Assembly (NCBI GenBank): GCA_902595795.1
Contig: CACJRK010000002.1
Coordinates: forward strand, 33,608-97,607
Reading direction: 5' to 3'
DNA length: 64,000 nucleotides
Source of the DNA: an uncultured Pelagibacteraceae bacterium
Lineage (GTDB): Bacteria > Pseudomonadota > Alphaproteobacteria > Pelagibacterales > Pelagibacteraceae
The notes below the pieces were generated by a model that did no database searches, was not told the origin of the DNA, and saw nothing but the letters and a program-made list of their open reading frames with translations. The position numbers and the translations under genes were made by a program. Shown here piece after piece: positions 29,917 through 41,244 of this stretch. Position 1 is the stretch's first letter. Every line of letters begins with the position of its first letter.

Positions 29917-30836
29917 TAATTATTTTTTAATCTGTTTTGTTGAAGTTTCGCAAAATCTTCATCAGCATGATATGATGATCTAGTTAAAGGAGATGAAGAC
30001 ACTAACAAAAATCCTTTGGCTTTTGCTATTGTTCCTAAATCTTCAAACTCTTTTGGTGTATAATATCGATCTAATGGATAATGTTTAGTTGATGGTTGTA
30101 AATATTGACCGATCGTTATGAAATCAACATCTGCAGCTCTTAAATCATCCATGACTTGTAAAATTTCATCTCTTATCTCTCCCAAGCCGACCATTACTCC
30201 AGATTTTGTAAAAATATTTTTATTAACTTTTTTAGCATTTTTCAAAAGTTCTAATGATGCGAAATATCTAGAACCTGGTCTCACTTTTAAATAAAGACTA
30301 GGGACGGTTTCAATATTATGATTAAAAACATCAGGTTTAGCGGCTAAAACTTTTTTATATGCATCTCCTTTTCTTAAAAAATCAGGTGTGAGAACTTCAA
30401 TAGTTGTATTTGGGTTTGTTTTTCTAGTTTGGTTAATTACTTCAAAAAAATGTTCTGATCCACCATCATCTAAATCATCTCTATCCACTGAAGTAATCAC
30501 AACATGCTTTAAATTTAATTTTTTTACTGCTTCTGCAATCTTAACAGGTTCAAGTTGATCCAATTTTCCTGGCACACCAGTTTTAACATCACAAAAAGCA
30601 CAAGCTCTTGTACAGGTATCTCCCATAATCATAAAAGTTGCATGTCGCTTACTCCAACATTCGGTTATATTTGGGCAGTTTGCTTCCTGACAAACAGTTA
30701 CAAGATTATTTTTATTTACTATTGTTTTAGTTAAAAAAAATTCCTTACTATTTGTAAGTTTTGATCTAATCCATTCTGGTTTTTTTTTAATTGGATTGAC
30801 CGGTTTGTTTTCTTTTTCTGGATGTCTACTTTTCAT
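29916..30836 (-). CDS. lipA: lipoyl synthase
   Basis: 306 aa; [37 protein letters not shown] radical SAM cysteines. Confidence 0.97.
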   Translation of the reverse strand: MKSRHPEKENKPVNPIKKKPEWIRSKLTNSKEFFLTKTIVNKNNLVTVCQEANCPNITECWSKRHATFMIMGDTCTRACAFCDVKTGVPGKLDQLEPVKIAEAVKKLNLKHVVITSVDRDDLDDGGSEHFFEVINQTRKTNPNTTIEVLTPDFLRKGDAYKKVLAAKPDVFNHNIETVPSLYLKVRPGSRYFASLELLKNAKKVNKNIFTKSGVMVGLGEIRDEILQVMDDLRAADVDFITIGQYLQPSTKHYPLDRYYTPKEFEDLGTIAKAKGFLLVSSSPLTRSSYHADEDFAKLQQNRLKNN

Positions 30837-31128
30837 CTTTTTTAATTATATAAATTGTCTCATTTTTTCTACCAAATAAAAATCGTTCTCTAATTAAAGT
30901 CTCAATATAATCAAGATCTAAATTAGTACTTAGAAGTGAATTTTTATGATCCATATCTTCTATTTTACTAGTTAGGGTTAATTCTTCTTTTTTCAAGTTA
31001 GACAAAAGTTCCTTTTTTTCTATATACGAAAAAAGACCCCTTTCTCCAGATACTAAGTTAAAACCAAAATAGAAAATAAGAAAAACAGAAATTAATAAAA
31101 AATAATTTCTTTTTATTAATCGAAGCAT
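30826..31128 (-). CDS. ftsB: septum formation initiator FtsB/DivIC-like
   Basis: 100 aa; N-terminal TM, coiled coil, [20 protein letters not shown]. Confidence 0.85.
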   Translation of the reverse strand: MLRLIKRNYFLLISVFLIFYFGFNLVSGERGLFSYIEKKELLSNLKKEELTLTSKIEDMDHKNSLLSTNLDLDYIETLIRERFLFGRKNETIYIIKKDEK

Positions 31129-32384
31129 TAATTGATCTTATTCATCCTCGCTTTTTTTCCAAGTTCTTCTTCAATACGGATTAATTGATTATATTTTGCA
31201 ACCCTTTCAGATCTAGCTAGAGATCCGGTTTTAATTTGATTTGAATTAGTACCTACTGCTAAATCAGCAATAAATGTATCTTCACTGTCACCTGATCGGT
31301 GAGATATAATTGTTTTATATCCAATAGTTTGAGCAAATTTAATTACATCTATCGTTTCTGAAACAGTGCCAATTTGATTAAGCTTAATTAAGATGGAGTT
31401 TGAGGTAGTATTCAAGAAACCTTTTTTTAATCTTTCAAGATTTGTTACATATAAATCATCTCCGACGATCTGAACTTTTTTTATTGATTTCATTAATTTA
31501 TTCCATGCCAACCAATCATTTTCAGCAAATGGATCCTCAATAGACTTGATTTTATATTTTTTAATAATTTTTTGATATTCTTTAATGGATTTCTCTACTG
31601 AAATATAATTTTTTGAATGAATAGAGTATTTGTTCTTTTTATATAATTCATTAGCAGCCACATCTAGGCAAATAGAAACATCTTTACCATTAATAAATCC
31701 TGATTTTTTAATTGCACTCACAATTAAATCTAAGGCTTGATTATTACTACTGATCATGGGTGCAAAACCACCTTCATCACCTACTGAAGTTGATAAACCT
31801 TTGTCCTTAATTAATTTGCTTAAGTTTTTAATGACAACAAAACAAATCCGCATCGCCTCAGAAAAACTTTTTGCTCGATCAGGTCTAATCATAAACTCTT
31901 GAATTCTAAGACCATTATTTGCATGCGCTCCACCGTTAATAATGTTCATTAATGGATAAGGTAATTGAAAGTTATTTTTTTGAGAAAAAGTTTTATACAA
32001 AGGTAATTTTTTTGCTTTTGCAGACAGTTTTTTTACAGCCATTGAAACAGCTAACATCGCATTAGCTCCTAAATTAGTTTTTTGTCTTGTACCATCCAAG
32101 TTAATCAACAAAGCATCAACTCTTTCTTGATTGTGAATATTTTGACCTTTTAATTTTTTTGAAATTTTTGTGTTTACTAAATTAACTGCATTTAAAACAC
32201 TTTTTCCTAAATAACGTTTATTGTTCTTATCTCTTTTTTCAAAAGCTTCAAAAGTTCCAGTGGAAGCTCCTGATGGACAAATAGCAGATGCACTATTGTT
32301 TTTTATATAAACCTCAGCCTCAACGGTTGGATTTCCTCTGCTGTCAAAAACTTGACGTGCTTTAACTTTTAAAATTTTGCTCAC
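31128..32384 (-). CDS. eno: enolase
   Basis: 418 aa; ARQVFDSRGNPTVEAEV, PLMNIINGGAHANN, GDDLYVTN, IISHRSGDSEDTFIADLAV. Confidence 0.97.
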   Translation of the reverse strand: MSKILKVKARQVFDSRGNPTVEAEVYIKNNSASAICPSGASTGTFEAFEKRDKNNKRYLGKSVLNAVNLVNTKISKKLKGQNIHNQERVDALLINLDGTRQKTNLGANAMLAVSMAVKKLSAKAKKLPLYKTFSQKNNFQLPYPLMNIINGGAHANNGLRIQEFMIRPDRAKSFSEAMRICFVVIKNLSKLIKDKGLSTSVGDEGGFAPMISSNNQALDLIVSAIKKSGFINGKDVSICLDVAANELYKKNKYSIHSKNYISVEKSIKEYQKIIKKYKIKSIEDPFAENDWLAWNKLMKSIKKVQIVGDDLYVTNLERLKKGFLNTTSNSILIKLNQIGTVSETIDVIKFAQTIGYKTIISHRSGDSEDTFIADLAVGTNSNQIKTGSLARSERVAKYNQLIRIEEELGKKARMNKIN

Positions 32385-33208
32385 TATTTTTTAATTAGAT
32401 TGTCTATATCGTGCAATTGTTTTAATAAATTTTCTAATTTATTCAATGGTACCATGTTAGGCCCATCTGAAGGTGCATTGTCTGGATCTTGATGAGTTTC
32501 AATAAAAACTCCTGCAACACCAACGGCTACCGCAGCTCTTGCTAAATATTCTACAAATTCTCTTTGACCACCTGATGATTCTCCTTGCCCACCTGGTTGT
32601 TGAACAGAATGTGTTGCATCAAAAATTACAGGATAACCATTCTTTGCCATTATTGGTAATGATCTCATATCAGAAACTAAAGTATTGTAACCAAAACTTG
32701 CTCCTCTTTCAGTTACCAAAATATTTTCATTTCCAGAATCTGAAATTTTTTTAGTTACATTAACCATGTCCCATGGTGCTAAGAACTGACCTTTTTTTAC
32801 ATTAATTATTTTGTTTGTTTTCGCTGCAGCTATCAATAAATCTGTTTGTCTGCATAAAAAAGCTGGTATCTGAAGCACATCAACGTGATTTGCTACCACA
32901 GAACATTGTTCAGCGTTATGAATGTCTGTTAAAATAGGAACATCTAGTTCTTTTCTAATTTTATCAAAAACTGGTAATGATGCTTCAAGACCTGCACCTC
33001 TTTTACCTTTTAAGCTAGTTCTATTTGCTTTATCAAATGAGGTTTTATAAATAAATCCAAGTCCAAATTTTTTTGTAATTTCTTTGATTTTGCCAGCCAT
33101 ATCCATTGCATGTTGCTCTGTTTCAAGCTGGCAGGGTCCAGCAATAATACAAATTCTATTATCGTTTGAAATTTCTATATTTCCGCAATTTACTTTAATA
33201 CTACTCAT
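32384..33208 (-). CDS. kdsA: 3-deoxy-8-phosphooctulonate (KDO-8-P) synthase
   Basis: 274 aa; [50 protein letters not shown]. Confidence 0.97.
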   Translation of the reverse strand: MSSIKVNCGNIEISNDNRICIIAGPCQLETEQHAMDMAGKIKEITKKFGLGFIYKTSFDKANRTSLKGKRGAGLEASLPVFDKIRKELDVPILTDIHNAEQCSVVANHVDVLQIPAFLCRQTDLLIAAAKTNKIINVKKGQFLAPWDMVNVTKKISDSGNENILVTERGASFGYNTLVSDMRSLPIMAKNGYPVIFDATHSVQQPGGQGESSGGQREFVEYLARAAVAVGVAGVFIETHQDPDNAPSDGPNMVPLNKLENLLKQLHDIDNLIKK

Positions 33209-34821
33209 TTATGATTTTTTGATGCCTTGATAAATGAAGAGAATAAAGGATGAGGTGTCAAAGGTCTAGATTTAAATTCTGGATGAAATTGAACACCTAT
33301 AAACCAAGGATGATTTTCTAGCTCTATGATCTCTGGAAGCTTATTATCTGGTGATAAACCTGAAAAAATCATACCTTTTTTTTCAAATTTATCTTTGAAA
33401 GCAATGTTAACTTCATACCTGTGTCTATGTCTCTCTTTTATTAACCTTGATTTATATATTTTTCTTATTTTTGAATGTTCTTTTAATTTAGCATCATAAG
33501 AACCTAGTCTCATCGTACCACCTAGATCTTTATCTGTACCTTTTATTTTTTTACCATCTTTTGTCCACTCGTTTATTAGACCTATAATAGGTAAACCTTT
33601 CTTATCAAATTCACTTGATGTTGCTTTTTTTAAATTTAACTGGTTTCTAGCAAATTCAATTATTGCCATTTGCATTCCATAACAAATCCCTAAAAAAGGT
33701 ATCTTATTCCTTCTAGCATGTTTTATTGCCTCTATTTTTCCATCAGTTCCTCTTTTACCAAAACCGCCTGGAATTAAAATTCCTGAAATATTGATAAGCT
33801 TTTTCTTTATTTCAGAAACTTTCAATTTTTCAGAGTCAATTCTTACTAAATTTACTTTAATATTATTTTCAATACCCCCATGGGTAAGTGCTTCATCCAA
33901 AGATTTATATGCATCTTTAAGCTCCACATACTTTCCAATTATTGCAATATTCACTTGTTTTTTGTTTTGTAAAATAATTTTTGTAATTTTTTTCCAAGGT
34001 TTTAAATTTGCAGGTTTTTTAGATTTTAATTTAAAATAATTTAAAACTTGGATGTCTAATTTTTGATTAAAGAAACTAATTGGTGCTTCATATATAGTTT
34101 TAACATCTACTGTTTCAATTACATTCTTTATATCTACATTACAAAACAATGAAATTTTCTTTCTATGCTCTAAAGGTATAGGTCTTTCTGATCTACAAAT
34201 TATTATATCTGGTTGAATACCAATGCTTCTTAATTCTTTAACTGAATGTTGAGTTGGTTTTGTTTTTATTTCATCCGATGCTTTCAAGTATGGCACTAAT
34301 GTTAAATGAATAAATAAGGCATTCTTTTTGCCAACATCGTTTGCAAATTGTCTTATTGCTTCTACAAACGGTAAGCTTTCTATATCTCCTACAATTCCAC
34401 CAATTTCACAAATTACAAAATCTTCTTTAGATGAATCGTTTTTTATAAACTGTTTTATACGATCAGTTATATGGGGAATGACTTGAACTGTTTTACCTAA
34501 ATACTCCCCTTTACGTTCTTTTTTTAGAACATCATTATAAATTTTTCCTGTAGTAATATTATCTGATTTTTTAGCTGATACTCCTGAAAATCTCTCATAA
34601 TGACCAAGATCTAAATCTGTTTCAGCTCCATCATCAGTGACATATACCTCGCCATGCTGAAACGGGCTCATTGTTCCTGGATCAACATTTAGATAAGGAT
34701 CTAATTTTCTTAATCTAACTTTATAACCTCTAGATTGTAATAAATAAGCTAGTGATGCTGAAGAGAGACCTTTACCAAGGGAAGAAACCACGCCGCCGGT
34801 GACAAATATATATCGCGCCAT
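33205..34821 (-). CDS. pyrG: CTP synthase
   Basis: 538 aa; [46 protein letters not shown]. Confidence 0.98.
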   Translation of the reverse strand: MARYIFVTGGVVSSLGKGLSSASLAYLLQSRGYKVRLRKLDPYLNVDPGTMSPFQHGEVYVTDDGAETDLDLGHYERFSGVSAKKSDNITTGKIYNDVLKKERKGEYLGKTVQVIPHITDRIKQFIKNDSSKEDFVICEIGGIVGDIESLPFVEAIRQFANDVGKKNALFIHLTLVPYLKASDEIKTKPTQHSVKELRSIGIQPDIIICRSERPIPLEHRKKISLFCNVDIKNVIETVDVKTIYEAPISFFNQKLDIQVLNYFKLKSKKPANLKPWKKITKIILQNKKQVNIAIIGKYVELKDAYKSLDEALTHGGIENNIKVNLVRIDSEKLKVSEIKKKLINISGILIPGGFGKRGTDGKIEAIKHARRNKIPFLGICYGMQMAIIEFARNQLNLKKATSSEFDKKGLPIIGLINEWTKDGKKIKGTDKDLGGTMRLGSYDAKLKEHSKIRKIYKSRLIKERHRHRYEVNIAFKDKFEKKGMIFSGLSPDNKLPEIIELENHPWFIGVQFHPEFKSRPLTPHPLFSSFIKASKNHK

Positions 34822-34865
34822 GGAAGTATCTTATAGCGAATAAAAAATGAATTGAAAAGTATTAA

Positions 34866-35165
34866 TTAATTATTTTCTGGAATTGAAGGTGTATCTTCAG
34901 TTTTTTCTTCTACAGTATCTAATACAGAGCCAGTTGGAGTAAGTTCTGCTCTAGAAATTATTGTTAAAGCTAAACTACAAATAATAAAAAGAGTTGCAAC
35001 TATTGCAGTAGTTTTTGTCATAAAGCTACCTGCTGATCTAGATAGCATGAAATTTTCTTGAGAAACTCCAATACCAAGCGCACCTCCCTCAGATTTCTGT
35101 AATAAAACTAATATAACTAAAATAACTGCTAATGTGATGTTAACTACAAGTAATAAAGTTTCCAT
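34866..35165 (-). CDS. secG: preprotein translocase subunit SecG
   Basis: 99 aa; LVLLQKSEGGALGIGVSQENFMLSRSAGSFMTKTTAI. Confidence 0.92.
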   Translation of the reverse strand: METLLLVVNITLAVILVILVLLQKSEGGALGIGVSQENFMLSRSAGSFMTKTTAIVATLFIICSLALTIISRAELTPTGSVLDTVEEKTEDTPSIPENN

Positions 35166-35171
35166 GAAAGT

Positions 35172-35912
35172 CTAGATAATGGTTTTTTGAATTATATCAA
35201 TAAATTTCTTTGAACTCTGTGATGCTCCTCCAATTAAAAAACCATCTATGTTGGGTATTTTTTTTAATTTTTCAACATTCTTATTATTTACAGATCCACC
35301 ATATAAAATTTTAGGATATTTTTTAGCAAATCTACTTTTTATAAATGAAATAGTCTGAGTTAAAGCCGCCTCTTTTGGAATTGCACCGGTACCAATAGAC
35401 CATACTGGTTCATAGGCTATAATAATTTTAGATTTATTTTTTATCGATTTTAATCCTTTTTCAATTTGTCTCTTTAAAATTTGATTAGTTTTTTTGGATC
35501 TTTTTTCTTTCAAAGTTTCACCAATACAAAATATAATTTTTAGACCTGATTTAATTGCACTTTTAATTTTTAAATTAATTAAATTATCTGTTTCACCTAT
35601 TTGCCTATTTTCTGAATGTCCCAAAATAACATACTTTGCACCAACACTTTTTATCATACTTGAGTTTACTTGGCCTGTGTAAGCACCAAACTCATAAGTA
35701 TGATGACAATTTTGAGCACCAACCTGAATTGTAGTTTTTTTAAGCCTTTTAGACATAGGGCGAATAAGTGTATTAGGTGGACAATAAATTATTTTATATT
35801 TTTTTTTTTTATTGGTTTTTGAAAACTTTATAACCTTATCTAGGGAGTTTAGACTTCTTAAATTACCAAACATTTTCCAATTAGCTACAAAATATATATA
35901 TTTATTTGTCAT
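35172..35912 (-). CDS. tpiA: triosephosphate isomerase
   Basis: 246 aa; VANWKMFGN, VILGHSENRQ, IIAYEPVWSIGTG, ILYGGSVNNKN. Confidence 0.96.
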   Translation of the reverse strand: MTNKYIYFVANWKMFGNLRSLNSLDKVIKFSKTNKKKKYKIIYCPPNTLIRPMSKRLKKTTIQVGAQNCHHTYEFGAYTGQVNSSMIKSVGAKYVILGHSENRQIGETDNLINLKIKSAIKSGLKIIFCIGETLKEKRSKKTNQILKRQIEKGLKSIKNKSKIIIAYEPVWSIGTGAIPKEAALTQTISFIKSRFAKKYPKILYGGSVNNKNVEKLKKIPNIDGFLIGGASQSSKKFIDIIQKTII

Positions 35913-35968
35913 AATTGACTTTTTAATCTATAGATTTGTTTTTTACAGATCAATAAATTTATAACGTG

Positions 35969-37390
35969 ATGATTGAAAAAATAAAAAAATTAGGGTGGAA
36001 ACAATTTGGTGGATTAGTACTGATTGTAATAATTGTTATTGCTTTTGGCTTTGGGGGCTTCGGTGGTGGATTTAGCACTAATAATCAAAACAATATTGCA
36101 AAAATAAATAAAGCAAACATAACAACCCAAGATTTTATTGACTATGTGAATCAAAGTGGGATTTCTCAAGAAGCTATTAGAGACAATATAGAAAATAATA
36201 TTATTGAAGAACTTTTATCAGGATTAATTTCAACTAAAATAATTGACTTAGAAATAAAAGACTTCAACCTTTCAATAAATAAAAAAACAATATTAAAAAA
36301 TATCAAAGAAAATAAAAATTTTCACGATGAAAATGGCAAATTTCAAAGAGTAAAATATGAAAAATTTTTATTATCAAACAATATGAGTGCTGCAATGTTT
36401 GAATTAAAACTAAAAAATAAAGAACTACAAAAGCACCTATTTGATTTTATTGGAGCTGGGACTATTACACCTGAATTTTTAGTTAATAAAAAATTTGAAG
36501 AAAATAACAAATCTTTAGACATTGAATACTTTGATATGGAGAGTCTATACAAAATGAAATCTGAGTATACTGATAATGAAATAAAGGTATTTATAGAAGA
36601 AAATAAAGATCAATTAAAAAGACAATATATTGATTTTAAATATGTAGCTTTAACTCCTAAAAATTTAATTGGTATAGAAGAATTTAATCAAGAATTTTTC
36701 GATAGAATTGATGAAATTGAAAACAAAATATCTCAAGGGCATACATTTGATGTTATATTGGAAAGTATAAATATAAATGCCACAAAAGTTACTGAATTTG
36801 CTCCAAGTTCAAATAAACAAATAAATGAAGATTTGATATATTCAAAAAAAGTTACAAAATTAGACTTAATTGAAAGTGGTGATGAATTTTTACTTTACAA
36901 CATTGAAAAAGAATATGATCGAGCTCCAGATTTAAATGATGAGATAATAAAAGATGAAATTGCTGAATTAATTTATCAGAAAGGAAAGTTTGATTATAAT
37001 AGAAAAATATTAGAAGACATTCAAAATAACAAATTTAGCAATACAGAATTTGAAGAGTTAAGCAATCTAAATAAAAAAAATATGTCAATTAGTTCTATTA
37101 ATGATGATAAAGTTTTTGAAATAAATTCTGTAAAAATGCTTTATTCATTACCTATCAATTCATTTACTTTGGTTAATAATAGTAAAAATAAAATTTATTT
37201 AGTAAAAATTATTGGTTCAAATAAAAACCTATTTAACAAATCAGATACTAATTATTTAGAGTTTGTGAATAATGAAAATACAAATAATAGAAAAAATATT
37301 TTGCAAACCTATGACCAATTAATGAATACAAAGTACAAAGTACATTTAAATCAAAAAACTTTAGATAGAGTTAAAAATTACTTCAAATGA
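35969..37390 (+). CDS. SurA/PpiD-like periplasmic folding factor (peptidyl-prolyl isomerase family)
   Basis: N-terminal TM and SurA_N-like helical region; position between tpiA and trpE equals ppiD in other alphaproteobacteria. True start probably ATG 35969. Confidence 0.75.
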   Translation: MIEKIKKLGWKQFGGLVLIVIIVIAFGFGGFGGGFSTNNQNNIAKINKANITTQDFIDYVNQSGISQEAIRDNIENNIIEELLSGLISTKIIDLEIKDFNLSINKKTILKNIKENKNFHDENGKFQRVKYEKFLLSNNMSAAMFELKLKNKELQKHLFDFIGAGTITPEFLVNKKFEENNKSLDIEYFDMESLYKMKSEYTDNEIKVFIEENKDQLKRQYIDFKYVALTPKNLIGIEEFNQEFFDRIDEIENKISQGHTFDVILESININATKVTEFAPSSNKQINEDLIYSKKVTKLDLIESGDEFLLYNIEKEYDRAPDLNDEIIKDEIAELIYQKGKFDYNRKILEDIQNNKFSNTEFEELSNLNKKNMSISSINDDKVFEINSVKMLYSLPINSFTLVNNSKNKIYLVKIIGSNKNLFNKSDTNYLEFVNNENTNNRKNILQTYDQLMNTKYKVHLNQKTLDRVKNYFK

Positions 37391-38847
37391 TTATTAATCG
37401 AGGCTTCAAAGATTTTAAGTTTCGACACAGAAGCAAAAAAAATCAAATCATATACACATCAAAAAAAGTAAAAAATGACGAAGAGGTACTAAACTTAATT
37501 GATAATTTTCTTGATGAGAAAAATAGTTTTATATTTGAATCTGTTGAAAAAGGTAAAATCAAAGGTAGATATACGATATTTGGTAAAAATCCTGATAAAA
37601 TTTGGGAATTTAATAACAAAAATTCCTACCTAATTCAAAAAAGTAAAAAGATTAAGTTAAGTCAAAAACCTGAAATATTAATTGAAAAAATAATAGAAGA
37701 TTTCAAATTTGATACTCCAAAAAATTTACCTAAAATTTGTTCTTTAATATCTGGTTATTTTTCTTACGATTCAATTAGATATATAGAAAAAATTCCAAAT
37801 AGTTGCAAAAATGATCTCAACTTACCTGATGTGAGACTTTTGCGTCCAAGAACCTTAATAATTCATGATAATTTAAAAAAAGAAATTTTTTTTATATGTA
37901 ATATTTTTAAAGATGAAAAAATTTCCAATTACCAAAAAAAATATAACCAGATTAAATCTGAATTATTTAAAATATTAATCCAATCATCAATTAAAAATAT
38001 TGATAAGAAAATAATTTATAAATCAAAAAATATTAGAGTTAAATCAAACACCTCAAAAAATAAATTTTTAGCAATGGTAAATAAGGCTAAAAAATACATT
38101 AAATTAGGCGATATTTTTCAAGTTGTTTTAAGTCAAAGATTTGAAGCAAAATTATCTAAAAAACCTATAGATATTTATAAAAAACTTAGAGTGACTAACC
38201 CCTCACCTTTTATGTTTTTCTTTAATTTTGATGATTTTCAAATAATAGGTGCAAGTCCTGAAATACTAGTGAGACTTAGGAATAATAAAATTACTGTTAG
38301 ACCAATTGCAGGAACTAGACCAAGAGGTAAAAATAAAAAAGAAGATCTTTTTTATGAAAAAGACCTACTTAAAGATAAAAAAGAACTTTCAGAACATCTA
38401 ATGTTGCTTGATTTAGGTAGAAATGATGCTGGTAAAGTTTCAAAGATAAATTCTATAAAAGTGACAGAAAGTTTTATCATTGAACGATATTCTCATGTCA
38501 TGCATATAGTTTCAAATGTAATTGGTGAATATAATAAAAAATTTTCAAAATTTAAATCACTCTTGGCTGGTTTTCCAGCTGGAACTGTTTCTGGAGCTCC
38601 AAAAATCCGTGCTATGGAAATTATAGATGAATTAGAAACATCAAAAAGAAAAGTTTACGCAGGTGGTATTGGATATTTTGCTGCAAATGGAGAATTTGAT
38701 ACTTGTATAGCTTTAAGAACTGCTGTTGCTAAAAATAAAAAATTCTATGTTCAAGCTGGTGCAGGTATAGTTGCAGATAGTAAACCTAAAAATGAATACG
38801 AGGAAACAGTTAATAAAGCAAAAGCTTTAATTAATGCTTTAAGATAA
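37387..38847 (+). CDS. trpE: anthranilate synthase component I
   Basis: 486 aa; FQVVLSQRFE, NPSPFMFFFN, IAGTRPRGK, AGFPAGTVSGAPKIRAMEII, QAGAGIVADS. Confidence 0.97.
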   Translation: MIINRGFKDFKFRHRSKKNQIIYTSKKVKNDEEVLNLIDNFLDEKNSFIFESVEKGKIKGRYTIFGKNPDKIWEFNNKNSYLIQKSKKIKLSQKPEILIEKIIEDFKFDTPKNLPKICSLISGYFSYDSIRYIEKIPNSCKNDLNLPDVRLLRPRTLIIHDNLKKEIFFICNIFKDEKISNYQKKYNQIKSELFKILIQSSIKNIDKKIIYKSKNIRVKSNTSKNKFLAMVNKAKKYIKLGDIFQVVLSQRFEAKLSKKPIDIYKKLRVTNPSPFMFFFNFDDFQIIGASPEILVRLRNNKITVRPIAGTRPRGKNKKEDLFYEKDLLKDKKELSEHLMLLDLGRNDAGKVSKINSIKVTESFIIERYSHVMHIVSNVIGEYNKKFSKFKSLLAGFPAGTVSGAPKIRAMEIIDELETSKRKVYAGGIGYFAANGEFDTCIALRTAVAKNKKFYVQAGAGIVADSKPKNEYEETVNKAKALINALR

Positions 38848-39413
38848 TGAAAATATTATTGATAGATAATTATGATAGTTTTACTTTTAATTTGTATCAC
38901 TATATTTCTTCGTTAAACACAAAAGTTGACGTTGTTAGAAACGATAAAATTAATTCAAAAGAAATAAAAATAAAAAATTACGATAGAATAGTTATTTCAC
39001 CTGGACCAGGTAATCCAAATCAATCTGGAAACTGTATTAATATTTTAAAATCTTTGCATAAGGAATTACCTTTTTTAGGAGTTTGTCTAGGTCATCAAAT
39101 TATTGGTCAAGTTTTTGGATCAAAAATTGTCCAAGCAAGAAAGTTAATGCACGGCAAAACGAGTAAAATAAAATCTAAAAAAATTGGTATCCTTAAAAAT
39201 CTTCCAAGTTCTTTTGAAGCAACAAGATATCATAGTTTGATAATTGATAAGAAAACGCTGTCTGAGGATCTAGTGATTACAGCAGAGACAGAAGATGGAG
39301 TGATAATGGGTGTTCAGCATAAAAAATTTAATATTCATGGTGTACAATTCCATCCAGAAAGCATTAAAACAAAATTTGGGATGAAAATATTAAAAAACTT
39401 TATAAATTATTAA
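38847..39413 (+). CDS. trpG: anthranilate synthase component II (glutamine amidotransferase)
   Basis: 188 aa; LIDNYDSFTFNLYHY, SPGPGNP, GVCLGHQ, GVQFHPES. Confidence 0.97.
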   Translation: MKILLIDNYDSFTFNLYHYISSLNTKVDVVRNDKINSKEIKIKNYDRIVISPGPGNPNQSGNCINILKSLHKELPFLGVCLGHQIIGQVFGSKIVQARKLMHGKTSKIKSKKIGILKNLPSSFEATRYHSLIIDKKTLSEDLVITAETEDGVIMGVQHKKFNIHGVQFHPESIKTKFGMKILKNFINY

Positions 39414-39417
39414 ATTT

Positions 39418-40410
39418 ATGGATCAAATTTTAGATAAACTAAAAAATAAACAAGATTTAACATTTGAAGAAAGTAAGTCGGCATTTGAAATTTTAATGAC
39501 GGGAAAAGCCAGTGATGAACAAATTTTTAGTTTTTTAACACTGTTGTCTGCAAAAGGTGAAGTTTCTGACGAAATAGCAGGTGGAGTTTTTGTTCTAAGA
39601 GAGAAATCAAAAAGAGTATCTGTAAGCAATTGTATTGATACTTGTGGCACTGGTGGCGATGGTATGAATACGCTTAATATTTCAACAGCATCAGCTCTAC
39701 TTTTAGCTAGTATGGGAATTAAAGTAGCTAAACATGGTAATAAAGCTGTTTCTTCAAAATGTGGATCTGGTGATGTTTTGGAAGCTCTTAAGATTAAAAT
39801 TGATTTAGAGCCACAAGATATTGAGAAGGAAATTAATACTAATAATTTTGGGTTTATGTTTGCTCCAAATTATCATAGTGCAATGAAATTTGTTGGACCT
39901 GTAAGAAAGAAAATTGGAAAAAGAACCATTTTTAATATGATTGGTCCATTAAGTAATCCAGCTCTTGTAGAGAGACAAGTTGTAGGTGTTTTTGATAAAA
40001 AATTATTAAAAATTTTTGCAGAAGGACTTAAAAATTTAGATTTAAAATTTGCTTGGATTGTTAATAGTGAAGATGGATTGGATGAAATATCTCCATATTC
40101 AAAAACTAATGTTATTCAATTAAAAAATAGTCAAATATCTGAAATTAAAATAGATCCAAATGATTTAGGGGTTAATGCAGATAATTTTAAAAATTTAGTA
40201 GGTGATGATGCAAAATTTAATGCTGAAAAAATGATTGAAATATTTAAAGGTGAAGATAATGATTTTTCAAAAGCAGTTTGTCTAAATGCTGCGGCAGGTT
40301 TAATTGTTGGAGAAAAATTTTCTGAATTTTCTGAAGCATATACACATGCAAGAGAATTTATTCTTTCTGGAAAAACTTTTTCACATCTAGAAAAGATTCA
40401 AAATGTCTGA
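39418..40410 (+). CDS. trpD: anthranilate phosphoribosyltransferase
   Basis: 330 aa; DTCGTGGDGMNTLNISTASA, KHGNKAVSSKCGSGDVLEAL. Confidence 0.97.
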   Translation: MDQILDKLKNKQDLTFEESKSAFEILMTGKASDEQIFSFLTLLSAKGEVSDEIAGGVFVLREKSKRVSVSNCIDTCGTGGDGMNTLNISTASALLLASMGIKVAKHGNKAVSSKCGSGDVLEALKIKIDLEPQDIEKEINTNNFGFMFAPNYHSAMKFVGPVRKKIGKRTIFNMIGPLSNPALVERQVVGVFDKKLLKIFAEGLKNLDLKFAWIVNSEDGLDEISPYSKTNVIQLKNSQISEIKIDPNDLGVNADNFKNLVGDDAKFNAEKMIEIFKGEDNDFSKAVCLNAAAGLIVGEKFSEFSEAYTHAREFILSGKTFSHLEKIQNV

Positions 40411-41194
40411 AAATATACTTCAAAATATAATTCAAAAAAAAATTGAAAAAGTTGATAAATTAAAAAAAACTTTAGATCTTAAAGTTTTAAATGAGTTAAT
40501 AAATAAAAATAATAGCTATATTAATTTTAAAGAGAAAATAGAAAATAATATAAAAAATAATAAAACTTCAATTATTGCTGAAATTAAAAAAGCAAGTCCC
40601 TCGGCAGGTATAATAGTTGAAAATTACAACCCAGTAGATATTGCTCAAATTTATTTAAATAATAAAGCAACTTGTCTTTCAGTTTTAACTGAAGAAGATT
40701 ATTTTTTAGGAAATTTAATTCACATCAGCAAAATAAAAGATAAAATAAATTTACCTGTATTGTGTAAGGATTTTTTTATCGATAAATTTCAAATACCTTT
40801 GGCAAAAAGTTTTGGCGCAGATGCTATTTTAATTATTTTGGCTGGAGTTTCGGATGACCTTGCCTCTGAATTATATAATGAAGCTTTGAAATATAATATG
40901 TCGGTTATTGTTGAAGTTCATACAGTAAATGAAGCAAAAAAGGCTTTAAATTTTAAAGATGCATTAATTGGAATAAACAATAGAAATTTAAAAACACTTA
41001 AAACCGATATACATACAACCTATGATATTTATGATGTTGTAAAAAATCACAAATGTCCTTTGATATCTGAAAGTGGAATTAAGACTAAAGAAGAGTTGTT
41101 GGAGCTGAATAATAAAACATCAATTAATACTTTTTTAATTGGTGAATCACTTTTAAAAAATTTAGATAAAAATTCTATTTTTTCTATTTTATAG
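40403..41194 (+). CDS. trpC: indole-3-glycerol-phosphate synthase
   Basis: 263 aa; SIIAEIKKASPSAGII, VLCKDFFIDKFQI, ISESGIKTKEEL. Confidence 0.96.
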   Translation: MSENILQNIIQKKIEKVDKLKKTLDLKVLNELINKNNSYINFKEKIENNIKNNKTSIIAEIKKASPSAGIIVENYNPVDIAQIYLNNKATCLSVLTEEDYFLGNLIHISKIKDKINLPVLCKDFFIDKFQIPLAKSFGADAILIILAGVSDDLASELYNEALKYNMSVIVEVHTVNEAKKALNFKDALIGINNRNLKTLKTDIHTTYDIYDVVKNHKCPLISESGIKTKEELLELNNKTSINTFLIGESLLKNLDKNSIFSIL

Positions 41195-41244
41195 TCAAAT
41201 AAAGCCTAATTTCATTGGTTATTTTTAGTATTGTTAATTTAAAA

